A stretch of DNA of 64,000 nucleotides from Nonlabens sp. Hel1_33_55 (GTDB taxonomy: Bacteria; Bacteroidota; Bacteroidia; Flavobacteriales; Flavobacteriaceae), in NCBI RefSeq assembly GCF_900101765.1, contig NZ_LT627735.1, positions 1,178,001-1,242,000 on the forward strand, given 5' to 3'. Numbering within the stretch: the first letter of the stretch is position 1; every line of letters begins with the position of its first letter. A program made the translations under genes and the position numbers. This document shows positions 32,909 through 42,167 of the stretch, piece after piece. Under the pieces are notes generated by a model. It was not told where the DNA came from. It ran no database searches and saw nothing but the letters and a program-made list of their open reading frames with translations.

Positions 32909-34024
32909 ATGAAGTTTATAGTATCCAGTTCCTATTTACAAAAGCACCTTCAATTACTAGGTGGCGTGATAAATAATAACAACACGTTGCCTATTCTTGA
33001 CAATTTCCTACTGGAATTGGTAGGTAATGAATTGAAAGTCTCTGCATCTGATATGGAGACTACGATAATCAGTCGATTAAACGTTGAAAGTCAAGATGAC
33101 GGTCAAATTGCTATTCCTGCTCGGTTACTATTGGACACATTAAAAACTTTCCCTGAACAACCATTGACCTTCCATGCAGAAGGAACGATGATGACGGTAA
33201 GTCACGATAAAGGAAAGTCTGAGATTGCTTGTGCTCCTGCTGAGGAGTTTCCTAAAGCAGTTCAATTGCAAGATCCAAGCAGTACTTCTGTAATGGGAGA
33301 TACACTAGCTACAGCTATTAACAAAACTATTTTTGCCGCTGGTAATGATGACCTAAGACCTGTGATGAGTGGTGTATTCTTCCAATTTGCCAGTGATTCA
33401 TTGACGTTTGTTGCAACAGATGCACATAAGTTAGTGCGTTATAAGAGAGAAGATGTAACTGCCAGCCAGACTGCGGAGTTTATAATGCCTAAGAAGCCAC
33501 TTAATCTTTTAAAATCCATACTTCAGGGAAGTGAGGCTGATGTCCTTATTGAATACAACGAGAGTAATGCTCAATTCACTTTTGAAAATACAACCATAAT
33601 TTGCCGATTAATAGACGGAAAATATCCCAATTATGAAGCCGTAATTCCTAAGGAAAATCCTAATAAACTTACTATTTCAAGAACGCAATTCTTAAATAGT
33701 GTGCGACGAGTGAGTATTTTCTCGAATAAAACCACTCACCAAATAAGACTCAAGATGGCTGGAGCAGAATTAAACATTTCTGCTGAAGATCTTGATTACA
33801 GCAACAAGGCTGACGAACGCCTAACTTGTGATTACCAAGGTGATGATATGCAGATTGGATTTAATAGCCGTTTCCTAATTGAAATGCTTAACAACCTGAA
33901 CTGCGATGATGTATCTCTAGAGATGTCTTTGCCTAATCGTGCTGGTATTCTAACACCTGTAGACGGACTGGATGAAGGTGAGAATGTTACCATGCTTGTA
34001 ATGCCGGTAATGCTTAACCAATAG
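32909..34024 (+). CDS. dnaN: DNA polymerase III beta subunit (sliding clamp)
   Basis: 371 residues, normal length. Begins MKFIVSSSYLQKHLQLLGGV and keeps the three-domain clamp pattern: VINNNNTLPILDNFLLELVG (domain 1), DLRPVMSGVFFQFASDSLTF with ATDAHKLVRYKRED (domain 2), and FSNKTTHQIRLKMAGAELNI ... FLIEMLNNLNCDDVSLEMSL (domain 3). The dimeric ring encircles DNA and tethers polymerase III. It is not next to dnaA or recF in this window, as is usual in Bacteroidota. A TATCTTTG box at 32806-32813 could be its promoter. A terminator follows at 34044. Confidence 0.95.
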   Translation: MKFIVSSSYLQKHLQLLGGVINNNNTLPILDNFLLELVGNELKVSASDMETTIISRLNVESQDDGQIAIPARLLLDTLKTFPEQPLTFHAEGTMMTVSHDKGKSEIACAPAEEFPKAVQLQDPSSTSVMGDTLATAINKTIFAAGNDDLRPVMSGVFFQFASDSLTFVATDAHKLVRYKREDVTASQTAEFIMPKKPLNLLKSILQGSEADVLIEYNESNAQFTFENTTIICRLIDGKYPNYEAVIPKENPNKLTISRTQFLNSVRRVSIFSNKTTHQIRLKMAGAELNISAEDLDYSNKADERLTCDYQGDDMQIGFNSRFLIEMLNNLNCDDVSLEMSLPNRAGILTPVDGLDEGENVTMLVMPVMLNQ

Positions 34025-34042
34025 ATTGAGTTTTTATAAAAC

Positions 34043-34081
34043 AAAAAAGTCCCGTTCAAATGATTTGAACGGGACTTTTTA
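34043..34081. terminator. Bidirectional intrinsic terminator after dnaN
   Basis: AAAAAAGTCCCGTTCAAATGATTTGAACGGGACTTTTT: long perfect stem (AAAGTCCCGTTCAAAT/ATTTGAACGGGACTTT) between the convergent dnaN and DJ-1/PfpI genes. Confidence 0.9.
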
Positions 34082-34098
34082 ATTTAAGACAATGCTAA

Positions 34099-34647
34099 TT
34101 ATGCATGTTGTCTGTCATGTTTTCCTTCTTTCAACTCTTCAACGATCTTCTTGTTGAAAGCTGGAAGATCATCTGGATTTCTACTAGTGACAAATCCCTG
34201 ATCTGTTACAACTTCTTCATCTACCCAGTTCGCTCCAGCATTTTCAAGGTCCTTGCGGATTGTGTGATATGAAGTCATTTTTCTTCCTTCAACAACTTCT
34301 GCGTTAATTAGTGACCATGGCCCGTGACAAATGGCACTAACTGGTTTTTTCTGCTTAAAAAAATCCTTGATAAAAGAAATGGCATCTTCATTAGTTCTAA
34401 GACTATCTGGATTGATGACACCTCCAGGTAACATCAATGCGTCATAATCACTAGCACTGACTTCACTTAATTTTTTATCTACCTTATATGATTTGGACCA
34501 ATTACCATCTGCCCAGGCTTTAATTTCTCCACCTTCTGGACTTACTATATGTACGGTTGCTCCTGCATCTTCAAATGCTTTTTTGGGGCTGGAAAGTTCG
34601 CTTTCCTCAAATCCGTTAGTTGCTAATATTGCTACGTTCTTATTCAT
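34099..34647 (-). CDS. DJ-1/PfpI family class I glutamine amidotransferase-like protein
   Basis: 182 residues from the ATG at 34645-34647 (MNKNVAILATNGFEESELSS). A longer frame from 34695 is less likely. Nucleophile elbow SAICHGPWSLINA with the conserved Cys-His pair, preceded by YDALMLPGGVINPD. This matches the PfpI/YhbO group, proposed to act as proteases, glyoxalases or deglycases of damaged proteins. Ends HDRQHA. Cytoplasmic, monocistronic; a stress-protective role is inferred from family members. Confidence 0.85.
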   Translation of the reverse strand: MNKNVAILATNGFEESELSSPKKAFEDAGATVHIVSPEGGEIKAWADGNWSKSYKVDKKLSEVSASDYDALMLPGGVINPDSLRTNEDAISFIKDFFKQKKPVSAICHGPWSLINAEVVEGRKMTSYHTIRKDLENAGANWVDEEVVTDQGFVTSRNPDDLPAFNKKIVEELKEGKHDRQHA

Positions 34648-34764
34648 GATAGTTGTTTTTTGATTCGTTACAAAGATGAAGATGAATCTGCCCAAGGGAG
34701 CGTTAACAAATCAAAAGGCTAACTAAAGAAAGTGGTAAAGTTGTAAGAAACTTCTTAAATGAAG

Positions 34765-35280
34765 TTAATATCTATCGGCTATGATTTTAAGGTGATGCTT
34801 CCAGTGGCCACAAATTACAAATGGAATGGATCTTACTGACATTGAGTTACCATTACCTACGCCTAGATTATTAAGCGATTCTGCAGTTGCAGTTTCGAAT
34901 AAATCTAAAGTTGAAGCTCGAGTTATCTCTATGGATGAAATTAAGTTCGCTTTCGCGAAAGCGAAATCCCGCAAACCACGAACATATAGATCTTGGTCAA
35001 AACCGGGTAAATTAGTTGCATCTCCTCTCATAAAAGATAAGGCTCTGTAAAAAAAGATGCGCTCTGTATCAATGCAGTGCATCAAGAGTTCTCCAATGCT
35101 CCATTTATCTGACGCATAGCGATGATCCAGTGGCTTTTCAAGATCCTTGATGAGCGATATAATCTCATGTAGATTATCCCTAAGCAGAAATAGCATATCG
35201 CTTTCCAGCGGTATGCTATCAATGTATGGTTCGTAATAAGCTGCGTATTCTGACGGCCTAATGTCCCTGCGGAATATCAT
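34765..35280 (-). CDS. DinB-family protein
   Basis: 171 residues. The four-helix DinB/YfiT pattern is visible: DNLHEIISLIKDLEKPLDHR, KWSIGELLMHCIDTERIFFY with the conserved His, and VICGHWKHHLKIIADRY with the closing His residues that bind metal. Family members are often metal-dependent thiol transferases. The substrate is unknown. The ATG overlaps the stop of the upstream Lrp/AsnC gene by one base (TAATG), so the two are translationally coupled. The genomic palindrome lies inside the gene at 34948-34963, encoding FAFAKA in GLRDFAFAKANL. Confidence 0.75.
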   Translation of the reverse strand: MIFRRDIRPSEYAAYYEPYIDSIPLESDMLFLLRDNLHEIISLIKDLEKPLDHRYASDKWSIGELLMHCIDTERIFFYRALSFMRGDATNLPGFDQDLYVRGLRDFAFAKANLISSIEITRASTLDLFETATAESLNNLGVGNGNSMSVRSIPFVICGHWKHHLKIIADRY

Positions 35281-35756
35281 TATAGATCCTGAAATACTTT
35301 GTGTAGCAGCCTTTTCTTATCGTTGATGCTCTCCTCAAGACTAATCATGGTCTCTGTGCGGCTTACTCCATCAATATCATCTAATAAGAAGATGATCTTC
35401 TTTGCATGCGTAGTATCTCTTGCTCTAATTTTACAAAATATGTTGAATTTGCCTGTAGTGATATGTGCCACGGTGACGTAAGGAATCTCTGCAATACGCC
35501 CCAATACAAATTGTGTTTGACTGGTGCGATCAAGATATACTCCTATGTAAGCAATGAAATTATAACCCAACTGATGATAATCCACTGTAAGTGAAGAACC
35601 ATGGATAATCCCTGATTCTTCCATCTTTTTCACTCTCACATGAACCGTTCCAGCGGAAATATTTAGTCTTTTGGCAATGTCAGTAAAAGGTGTTCTGGTA
35701 TTTTCAATCAACACATCAAGAATCTGCTTGTCGATCTCGTCTATCTTAGCCCTCAT
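35280..35756 (-). CDS. Lrp/AsnC-family transcriptional regulator
   Basis: 158 residues. N-terminal winged helix (KIDEIDKQILDVLIENTRTP, DIAKRLNISAGTVHVRVKKM) and C-terminal RAM/ligand domain (YNFIAYIGVYLDRTSQTQFV, VAHITTGKFNIFCKIRARDT). Family members bind amino acids and form octamers or dimers on DNA, usually controlling amino-acid metabolism. Transcribed together with the DinB gene, overlapping it by one base. Confidence 0.9.
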   Translation of the reverse strand: MRAKIDEIDKQILDVLIENTRTPFTDIAKRLNISAGTVHVRVKKMEESGIIHGSSLTVDYHQLGYNFIAYIGVYLDRTSQTQFVLGRIAEIPYVTVAHITTGKFNIFCKIRARDTTHAKKIIFLLDDIDGVSRTETMISLEESINDKKRLLHKVFQDL

Positions 35757-35826
35757 TTTTTTTAAATTTTAATACAAAATAAAAGATAACGTTGATAGAT
35801 TCCTAATAAATTTGAAGAATTAATGA

Positions 35827-36933
35827 TTATTTAATGAAAGAATTGATTTTAAGTGATTCTGAAGTAACCATCATATCCTGAGATATTATTAAATCATTTT
35901 CAAATTCTTGATTATGAGACACATCGATTATTTTGTGACCATATAAAATCTTAGGATCATCGATTACATAAATCATTGGAACGAATTCTAAATGATCATT
36001 TACGACTTGCTCATGATACATTATTGCAATATTACGTTTTCCTTTTACAGATGGTAGATTCAAAAGCAATACGTCTGTATAGTTTTTAGCGACTTCTGGA
36101 ATAGCAAAATAAGACTGTGTAATCTGGTCAGTATCTTGCTTATCCATTTTAGCTGAGTTCTCTATAACTGTAATTAAGGAAGCCTTGATCAATTCTACTA
36201 CTCTACTCCTATCATAATCATTACCAGCATGGCCAGCTTCAAATAGAATAGTTGGTATATCTAATGACTGGCAGTAATCACCCCAACAATTTATATTAAA
36301 AGAATCATCATAACGGCCAATGGCCGCAGCTTCCAGTGAACCCAATTCGGTTGCGATTGCATTTATTAATTGCATTGACCTTACTCGAGACTTAGTAATA
36401 GACTTTTCAGGATCTGCTGAAGGAGTCAAAAAAGATAATTGACATGGTAGGACAGATTGCTCTACACCATAAATGGTTCTTTGACCGTGAAGATTTAATG
36501 CAAGGTCGGGTTCAAAAAAATCAATAACGTCCTTTAATATGACACTTTCAGGCTGGCTCAACTTCTGTGCGTCACGATTGAGATCCACATTGTTTGCATT
36601 ATTCCTTGTCCAATACTGAGCTCCATCAGGATTTAAAACAGGAATAATGTATAATGAGCAACTCTTTAAAATCTCAAACAATTTTTCTGATTGAAGCAGT
36701 TCAATTATTGCTCTTGTTGTTGAAGATTCATTGCCGTGCATTTGGGACCATGCCAAGATTTTGAAATCACCATGACCTAAGCGAATTCCAAAAATGGATC
36801 GGTTTTCTACAGAAGATCCTAAATAAGAGAAGGAATAAAAATCCTGCGGAAGCTTCTCTATAACTTCCATCAACACTTTTTCATAATGCTCATAAGAATA
36901 GTAGCGATTCAACTTTATCAGTGGGTGATTCAT
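35827..36933 (-). CDS. M14 zinc carboxypeptidase-like protein
   Basis: 368 residues with no signal peptide, so probably cytoplasmic. Zinc-ligand motif SQMHGNES near residues 62-69 (HxxE), then IIPVLNPDGAQYWTRNNANN and VDLNRDAQ, the substrate-binding Asn-Arg of M14 peptidases. LNLHGQRTIYGVEQ supplies the third zinc His, and FEAGHAGNDYDRS carries the usual Glu region. Family members remove C-terminal residues or split peptidoglycan-type peptides. The substrate here is not identifiable. Upstream lie the palindromes at 36995-37068. Confidence 0.85.
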   Translation of the reverse strand: MNHPLIKLNRYYSYEHYEKVLMEVIEKLPQDFYSFSYLGSSVENRSIFGIRLGHGDFKILAWSQMHGNESSTTRAIIELLQSEKLFEILKSCSLYIIPVLNPDGAQYWTRNNANNVDLNRDAQKLSQPESVILKDVIDFFEPDLALNLHGQRTIYGVEQSVLPCQLSFLTPSADPEKSITKSRVRSMQLINAIATELGSLEAAAIGRYDDSFNINCWGDYCQSLDIPTILFEAGHAGNDYDRSRVVELIKASLITVIENSAKMDKQDTDQITQSYFAIPEVAKNYTDVLLLNLPSVKGKRNIAIMYHEQVVNDHLEFVPMIYVIDDPKILYGHKIIDVSHNQEFENDLIISQDMMVTSESLKINSFIK

Positions 36934-36994
36934 GCAAGAATAGATTTAATGTAAAAATACGTGTTGTCATTGTAAAACGGAGCGCAAAACCGAT

Positions 36995-37068
36995 GTTTAC
37001 AATCGTAAACAATCAATTATTTACAATTGTAAACAATAGATCAACTAAAAATGTTTATTAATGTAAAC
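36995..37068. promoter_or_regulatory. Cluster of GTTTACAATYGTAAAC operator-like palindromes
   Basis: GTTTACAATCGTAAAC (36995-37010), TTTACAATTGTAAAC (37020-37034) and an imperfect GTTTATTAATGTAAAC (37053-37068). A partial fourth copy, TTTGTAAACATGGTAAAC, overlaps the start codon of the XRE gene at 37293. They sit in the divergent gap between the M14 gene and the XRE regulator, and so probably bind that regulator (inference). The rest of the gap, 36934-37292, shows nothing else. Confidence 0.6.
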
Positions 37069-37292
37069 AGAATCCTTACGGTTTTCGAGCGAGAGGTAAT
37101 CCAACATCAAAGAATCGTCTAATGGGAAGTTTTTAAATATTATAATCGATTATAATCAGCTTATTACACATCTTCAAGTAACCTAAAGGTTTATGTTTAA
37201 AGGTGGTCAATTATATAAGGACACAAATATTTCAATCATATGTTGACAATTGGAAACATCAATTAGACCTATATTTGGTTATCTTTGTAAAC

Positions 37293-37754
37293 ATGGTAAA
37301 CTCAGAGGAATTTTCGAAGAGATTAGAGCTCATAATGGAGCATCACGACCTCAACGCATCCAGTTTTGCAGAGCAAATTGGTGTTGGTCGTAGCTCCATT
37401 TCACACATACTTTCTGGAAGAAACAAACCGAGTTTAGACTTCGTCTTGTCCATTCTAAAGAACTTTGATGAAGTAGATCTCTATTGGTTACTGAATGGAA
37501 AAGGCACCTACCCTAAAAGTAAATCGGCTCCAATTGTAGAAAATTCCAACACCCAAGAATTGACAAAAGAGAAGTCAACTACAGTAAACAAAAGCGATGC
37601 TGTCGAAGAATCTGATACAGATAAAACAGCTGAACCAATAGCTGAAAAGTCAGATACACCTCAATCTCATTTTTTAAAAAAAGGGAAAAATATATCAAAA
37701 GTAATTTGGTTTTATGAAGACGGTACTTTCACAGAGTTTATTCCCAACCCTTAA
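37293..37754 (+). CDS. XRE-family helix-turn-helix regulator
   Basis: 153 residues from the ATG at 37293, which gives the usual start of the HTH (MVNSEEFSKRLELIMEHHDL). HTH: NASSFAEQIGVGRSSISHIL then SGRNKPSLDFVLSILKNFDE and LYWLLNGKGTYPKS. The middle (about 75-130) is a low-complexity Thr/Ser/Glu/Lys linker. The C-terminal motif KVIWFYEDGTFTEFIPNP is a short conserved tail seen in related flavobacterial regulators. The operator-like palindromes immediately upstream, one overlapping the start codon, suggest self-repression. Confidence 0.8.
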   Translation: MVNSEEFSKRLELIMEHHDLNASSFAEQIGVGRSSISHILSGRNKPSLDFVLSILKNFDEVDLYWLLNGKGTYPKSKSAPIVENSNTQELTKEKSTTVNKSDAVEESDTDKTAEPIAEKSDTPQSHFLKKGKNISKVIWFYEDGTFTEFIPNP

Positions 37755-37889
37755 TTTTAGATAACGTCAAGATCAAAGCTCTTGGAAAGCATTTTCTTTA
37801 ATCGCTTTAATTCATGTAGCAATTCTGCACGATGTATTTTTGTAGTTGATCTTTATAATAGGATCACCTTACTATAATATTATTCTTCT

Positions 37890-38270
37890 ATGCGTCAATT
37901 TGTATTCCTACTGCTCATTACTTTCTGTATCACGGCTTGCTCAAATTATAAAAACACGAGAGAATGCGACGATTTTAGAACAGGAACGTTCGTTTGGGAA
38001 CAAGATTCAGGTGGGAATTTATTGAAAACCACATTTGAACGAACTGAAAACATACAGATAGAAACCTTTGAAGGAGTAACGGATACCTCGAGAGTAGAAT
38101 GGATCAATGCTTGTGAATGGCGCATTATACCTATCAACCCTAAGACTAATGCAGATAGCCGTGCTTATCTCTTCAAGATTCTCAATACCAGTAAGGATAG
38201 CTACTCTTTTGAATTTAAGCAATCTGGTCGTGACCAGATTTATTACGGTACTGCCAAAAAACTTGACTAA
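37890..38270 (+). CDS. Small lipoprotein, function unknown
   Basis: 126 residues, signal MRQFVFLLLITFCITACSNY with a lipobox cysteine. The mature domain (about 105 residues) is beta-rich with FRTGTFVWEQDSG, VEWINACEWRIIPINPKT and SYSFEFKQSGRDQIYYGTAK. No function is recognised. It is probably held at the outer membrane. It is followed directly by a strong terminator, so it is monocistronic. Confidence 0.7.
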   Translation: MRQFVFLLLITFCITACSNYKNTRECDDFRTGTFVWEQDSGGNLLKTTFERTENIQIETFEGVTDTSRVEWINACEWRIIPINPKTNADSRAYLFKILNTSKDSYSFEFKQSGRDQIYYGTAKKLD

Positions 38271-38284
38271 TCCCAGTATAAATA

Positions 38285-38321
38285 AAAAAGCGCCAGAGTC
38301 GTTCTCTGGCGCTTTTTTTTG
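38285..38321. terminator. Intrinsic terminator
   Basis: AAAAAAGCGCCAGAG-tcgtt-CTCTGGCGCTTTTTTTT: GC-rich stem with a T run 14 bases after the lipoprotein gene. Confidence 0.9.
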
Positions 38322-38511
38322 GCTATTCAAATAAATCTAAACTTGAAAACAATTTATAATCAAAGCGTTTTGGCTAAAAAACTGCTTAAAATTCGTTTTC
38401 AGCTTTCTGACCATAGTATGTTTAAATAGTTTAAGATTAAATGAAATAGAATTTAGTTATGGTATTACTTTAGGCGTAACTAACCTATTTTCAGTAAATT
38501 AAACTAAAGGA

Positions 38512-38967
38512 TTATTTCCGGGAAAGAATTTTATTTTGTTCTTCCATTAATTCTTTTAAATCATTGAGTAATTCAATGTCCTTTGGAGTAACCACTTCTG
38601 GATTTTTAGGATCCTGTGCTCGATTGCGCAGTTTGTTCATGAGTTTAATCACAAGGAATACGGTAAAACCAATGATTACAAAGTCAATGGAAACCTGTAA
38701 TAGCTCGCCATAGCCTATTGCGATTTCTTCTGTTCCAGGTGTAGGCGTCGTACCACTACCGCTAACGGCCTCAACGCCTTCTCGCAGCACCCATTTGCGA
38801 TTTGCAAAGTTGACATCATCCGTGAGCATTGATAAAGGAGGTAAGAAAACCTTGTCGACAATAGTGGTGACCACATTATTGAATGCCGTTCCTATAATTA
38901 TACCAACGGCCATGTCGATCATGTTACCCTTGACCGCAAACTCCTTAAATTCAGTTAATAAACCCAT
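38512..38967 (-). CDS. mscL: Large-conductance mechanosensitive channel
   Basis: 151 residues, normal length. N-terminal helix and first transmembrane segment FKEFAVKGNMIDMAVGIIIG with TAFNNVVTTIVDKVFLPPLS, second transmembrane segment LLQVSIDFVIIGFTVFLVIK, and a C-terminal cytoplasmic helix (DLKELMEEQNKILSRK). The pentameric channel opens under membrane tension and releases solutes during hypo-osmotic shock. It lies downstream of parC on the same strand. The palindrome at 39003-39018 sits in the gap between the two genes. Confidence 0.95.
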   Translation of the reverse strand: MGLLTEFKEFAVKGNMIDMAVGIIIGTAFNNVVTTIVDKVFLPPLSMLTDDVNFANRKWVLREGVEAVSGSGTTPTPGTEEIAIGYGELLQVSIDFVIIGFTVFLVIKLMNKLRNRAQDPKNPEVVTPKDIELLNDLKELMEEQNKILSRK

Positions 38968-39041
38968 TTTTTACTCTTGTAATTCTTGTTTTTAGTAAGT
39001 TCCGCTTTCGCGAAAGCGAGTTCAAAAATAAACTTTAGTCT

Positions 39042-41717
39042 TTAAAACAAACTTCCTTGTCCCTTGTCATCGATAGGTGAATCATTCTTTGAATCCTTGT
39101 TATTCTCGGTGCTGTTCTCTTTAGGATCGCCATTATTCACAGTAGTTTCCTCTTCGTCATTTTCTTCAATGACTTCTACGTCTTCTATTTCTGGAGTCTC
39201 ATACGGCCGTGGATCAAGTAAATTGATTTGCTTTACCTTTTCCTTAGTCAGCATGTTTCCTTGCGCTGTAATACCTTTAATGCTTATAAATTCTTCCAAC
39301 TCAATCTGGTCATTAGGTGGTTGTTCCTTGCCTCTAGGTTTATTGTAAACGATTTCGGCAACTGGAAGGTGGTCGGTAGAGATAATTTCCAAGTAAGATT
39401 TTTCATGATCAGAAATGAAAACTTCTTCCCGATCCTCGTTTTCTATAAGGAAACGCTTGACGTAGAACAGCTCCTTTTCACCATTAAAATAAATCGCACT
39501 AATGGGTTTGTTTGGAATCCATTTTTCAAGAACGATCATATCCTCGTCAAAACGTGCCGTAACTTCTGGAATGATTGTTTTGGCTATTCCTTTTTGGTTG
39601 ATAATTAGAAGTCTGTCTTCTCCTTTGAATTCGCCCAGCAACTCGCCACGACCATCAACATTGATGCGTTGTACGGTCTCATCAAACCAGATCTTACGAG
39701 GTTTAAGCGTACTAACACCTTCTTCCTTAAGCTCAACTTTTTTGATATTATACTTTGTGACTAGATTACCCTTACTGGATCTTCCTTTGATCAAAATATC
39801 GCTGAAGTCCAGATCCCATTTGAGCTTCTTGATACTTCCCTGCTGGCGCAAATTGATCGTCACGATCTCTGCCTCACCATTAGGATTTGCACTAAAGTAA
39901 TGAACGCTTGTTCCCGCCTTTCCGTACCCTACATTATATTCCCTATCTCTAGTCATACTGGTAACAGCAAATCGTTTCACGTAGCTAGGGCCTGTTTTCC
40001 CATCGCGATAGATCAAATTGTAGATCGTACGCTTATCCTTCTTTTTAAATACAGCAACGTGGAGGATATCCTTACCTATGAAGGTTTTGGAATCGACCTT
40101 AGTGACCATCATGGTTCCTGCTTTCGTGAAAACGATAATATCATCAATATCTGCACAATCACAAACGTATTCATCTCGTTTTAAGCTGGTTCCAATAAAA
40201 CCTTCTTTACGATTGACGTATAGTTTTGTATTTCTAATAACCACTTTACTAGCAACAATGTCATCAAATGCCTTGAGCTCTGTCTGGCGCGTGCGATCCT
40301 TGCCGTAGTCCTTCTGGAGTTTTTTGAAATACTCAATGGTAAACTCTATAAGATTCTCGAGATTCTTTTTGAGCTCTGCAATACGATCCTCAAGAGCTTC
40401 AATCTTTTGCTGAGCCTTATCAATGTCGAATTTCGAAATTCGCTTGATGCGTATCTCTGTCAACCTCACTATGTCATCCACCGTAACAGCACGTTTCAAA
40501 TACTTGATATGAGGCTTTAAACCTTTATCAATAGCGTTTATCACGCCATCCCATGTTTCTTCTTCCTCAATATCACGGTAGATGCGGTTCTCAATGAAAA
40601 TGCGCTCCAGAGAAGCAAAATGCCACTGCTCTTCCACCTCATCCAGCTGAATCTGTAGTTCCTGACGGACGATCTCTACCGTATGATCGGTACTGCGGCG
40701 TAGCATTTCTGTGACGCCCACGAACAGTGGTTTATTATCTTCAATCACACAACCCAACGGTGATACGCTTACCTCACAATTTGTAAAGGCAAAAAGTGCA
40801 TCCATCGTTTTGTCTGGTGATAAACCAGGTGGTAGATGAATCTGAATCTCAACCTCTGCAGCTGTGTTATCCTCAATCTTCTTGATCTTGATTTTGCCTT
40901 TATCATTGGCTTTGAGAATGGAATCAATAAGAGAACTAGTAGTCGTGGAAAACGGAATCTCTGTAATAATGATGGTACTCTTGTCCGGTGAGTGCATCTT
41001 AGCACGCACGCGCACCTTGCCACCACGCATTCCGTCATTATAGTTCGAGACATCTGCCTCACCACCAGTTGGAAAGTCTGGAAACAATTTAAAACGCTTG
41101 CCTTGCAGGTGTTTGATGCTGGCATCAATAATCTCATTGAAGTTGTGCGGCAATATCTTGGTACTCAAACCTACAGCAATACCTTCTGCACCTTGTGTGA
41201 GCAGTAAGGGGAATTTAACTGGTAGGTTAATAGGTTCCTTGCGGCGGCCGTCATAACTGGCTTGCCATTCGGTTATTTTGGGGTTGAAAAGTACCTCTAG
41301 GGCAAACTTAGACAATCGTGCCTCTATGTAACGAGAAGCAGCCGCTGGATCGCCAGTAAGGATATTTCCCCAATTTCCCTGCATATCGATCAACAGGTCC
41401 TTCTGCCCTATTTGCACCATGGCATCACCTATGGAAGCATCACCGTGCGGGTGATATTGCATGGTGTGACCTACAATATTAGCCACCTTGTTGTACCTGC
41501 CATCATCCAGATCCTTCATGGACTGCATGATACGACGTTGGACTGGTTTAAAACCATCCTCAATGGCAGGCACGGCACGTTCTAAAATGACATAACTAGC
41601 ATAATCCAGAAACCATTCCTTATACATGCCAGTGACACGTGTAATGGTTTCTGTGGCTTGTTCTTCAAAGCCGTTTTCCAGATTTTCTAATTCTTCGTTT
41701 TCGTTTTCCTCGCTCAT
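39042..41717 (-). CDS. parC: DNA topoisomerase IV subunit A
   Basis: 891 residues. Winged-helix and tower pattern of type IIA topoisomerases: RAVPAIEDGFKPVQRRIMQS, GDASIGDAMVQIG, and the catalytic Tyr 130 in AAASRYIEARLSKFA. The C-terminal region has the strand pattern of the beta-pinwheel (MMVTKVDSKTFIGKDILHVA, TKYNIKKVEL), then an acidic tail of about 45 residues (DVEVIEENDEEETT ... DKGQGSLF). With ParE it decatenates daughter chromosomes. The flavobacterial naming of ParC versus GyrA rests on the neighbour parE in the same gene cluster. Confidence 0.9.
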   Translation of the reverse strand: MSEENENEELENLENGFEEQATETITRVTGMYKEWFLDYASYVILERAVPAIEDGFKPVQRRIMQSMKDLDDGRYNKVANIVGHTMQYHPHGDASIGDAMVQIGQKDLLIDMQGNWGNILTGDPAAASRYIEARLSKFALEVLFNPKITEWQASYDGRRKEPINLPVKFPLLLTQGAEGIAVGLSTKILPHNFNEIIDASIKHLQGKRFKLFPDFPTGGEADVSNYNDGMRGGKVRVRAKMHSPDKSTIIITEIPFSTTTSSLIDSILKANDKGKIKIKKIEDNTAAEVEIQIHLPPGLSPDKTMDALFAFTNCEVSVSPLGCVIEDNKPLFVGVTEMLRRSTDHTVEIVRQELQIQLDEVEEQWHFASLERIFIENRIYRDIEEEETWDGVINAIDKGLKPHIKYLKRAVTVDDIVRLTEIRIKRISKFDIDKAQQKIEALEDRIAELKKNLENLIEFTIEYFKKLQKDYGKDRTRQTELKAFDDIVASKVVIRNTKLYVNRKEGFIGTSLKRDEYVCDCADIDDIIVFTKAGTMMVTKVDSKTFIGKDILHVAVFKKKDKRTIYNLIYRDGKTGPSYVKRFAVTSMTRDREYNVGYGKAGTSVHYFSANPNGEAEIVTINLRQQGSIKKLKWDLDFSDILIKGRSSKGNLVTKYNIKKVELKEEGVSTLKPRKIWFDETVQRINVDGRGELLGEFKGEDRLLIINQKGIAKTIIPEVTARFDEDMIVLEKWIPNKPISAIYFNGEKELFYVKRFLIENEDREEVFISDHEKSYLEIISTDHLPVAEIVYNKPRGKEQPPNDQIELEEFISIKGITAQGNMLTKEKVKQINLLDPRPYETPEIEDVEVIEENDEEETTVNNGDPKENSTENNKDSKNDSPIDDKGQGSLF

Positions 41718-41730
41718 GCTGATTTAAAAT

Positions 41731-42162
41731 CTATCTGGTTTGCACTTCGTTTTCAGTGAAGTTGGCGGTGATGAATGGGTTTGCTTCTCTTAGAATAACT
41801 AATAGTTCAGTTGCTCTTTGGCTTTCTCGAACCTCGCTCAGGTTACGTTGTTTACCGTTACTCAAAACTAGATAAAAAAGAGAGCTACTGACAGAGCTTT
41901 GTTTAACTTGTTTGATATCAGAAATTGGTAATTCGCTTCTGAAAGTCTTTTTGATCAAAGCCCAAACGAGTACTGATATACTCGTGAATAATAGAGCCAA
42001 AGAAAAGTATGTAATAAAATCAGGCTCTTCATTCCTGCTACCTACGATTGTGAGAACAAGACTAACGATTGTCAAACCAACGGCGATAAAAGGCATAGCT
42101 AAAACGAGCGGACTCGAGTCCGTCATTTTTAGTTTACCCTCTTGTATTTTGTAATGTTTCAC
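41731..42162 (-). CDS. Small two-transmembrane protein in the parE-parC cluster
   Basis: 143 residues. Two hydrophobic segments (AMPFIAVGLTIVSLVLTIVG, about 22-41, and YFSLALLFTSISVLVWALIK, about 52-71), then a soluble PH-like strand-rich tail (ELPISDIKQVKQSSVSSSLF, FYLVLSNGKQRNLSEV). No family recognised. It lies between the GldL-like gene and parC on the same strand with gaps of 5 and 13 bases, so it is probably co-transcribed. Whether it is linked to topoisomerase function is unknown. Confidence 0.6.
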   Translation of the reverse strand: MKHYKIQEGKLKMTDSSPLVLAMPFIAVGLTIVSLVLTIVGSRNEEPDFITYFSLALLFTSISVLVWALIKKTFRSELPISDIKQVKQSSVSSSLFYLVLSNGKQRNLSEVRESQRATELLVILREANPFITANFTENEVQTR

Positions 42163-42167
42163 TTCCT

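Noticed and set aside
37890..38270. Topoisomerase-related protein
   Set aside because: The sequence is a small beta-rich lipoprotein with no topoisomerase motif. Being near parC is not evidence.
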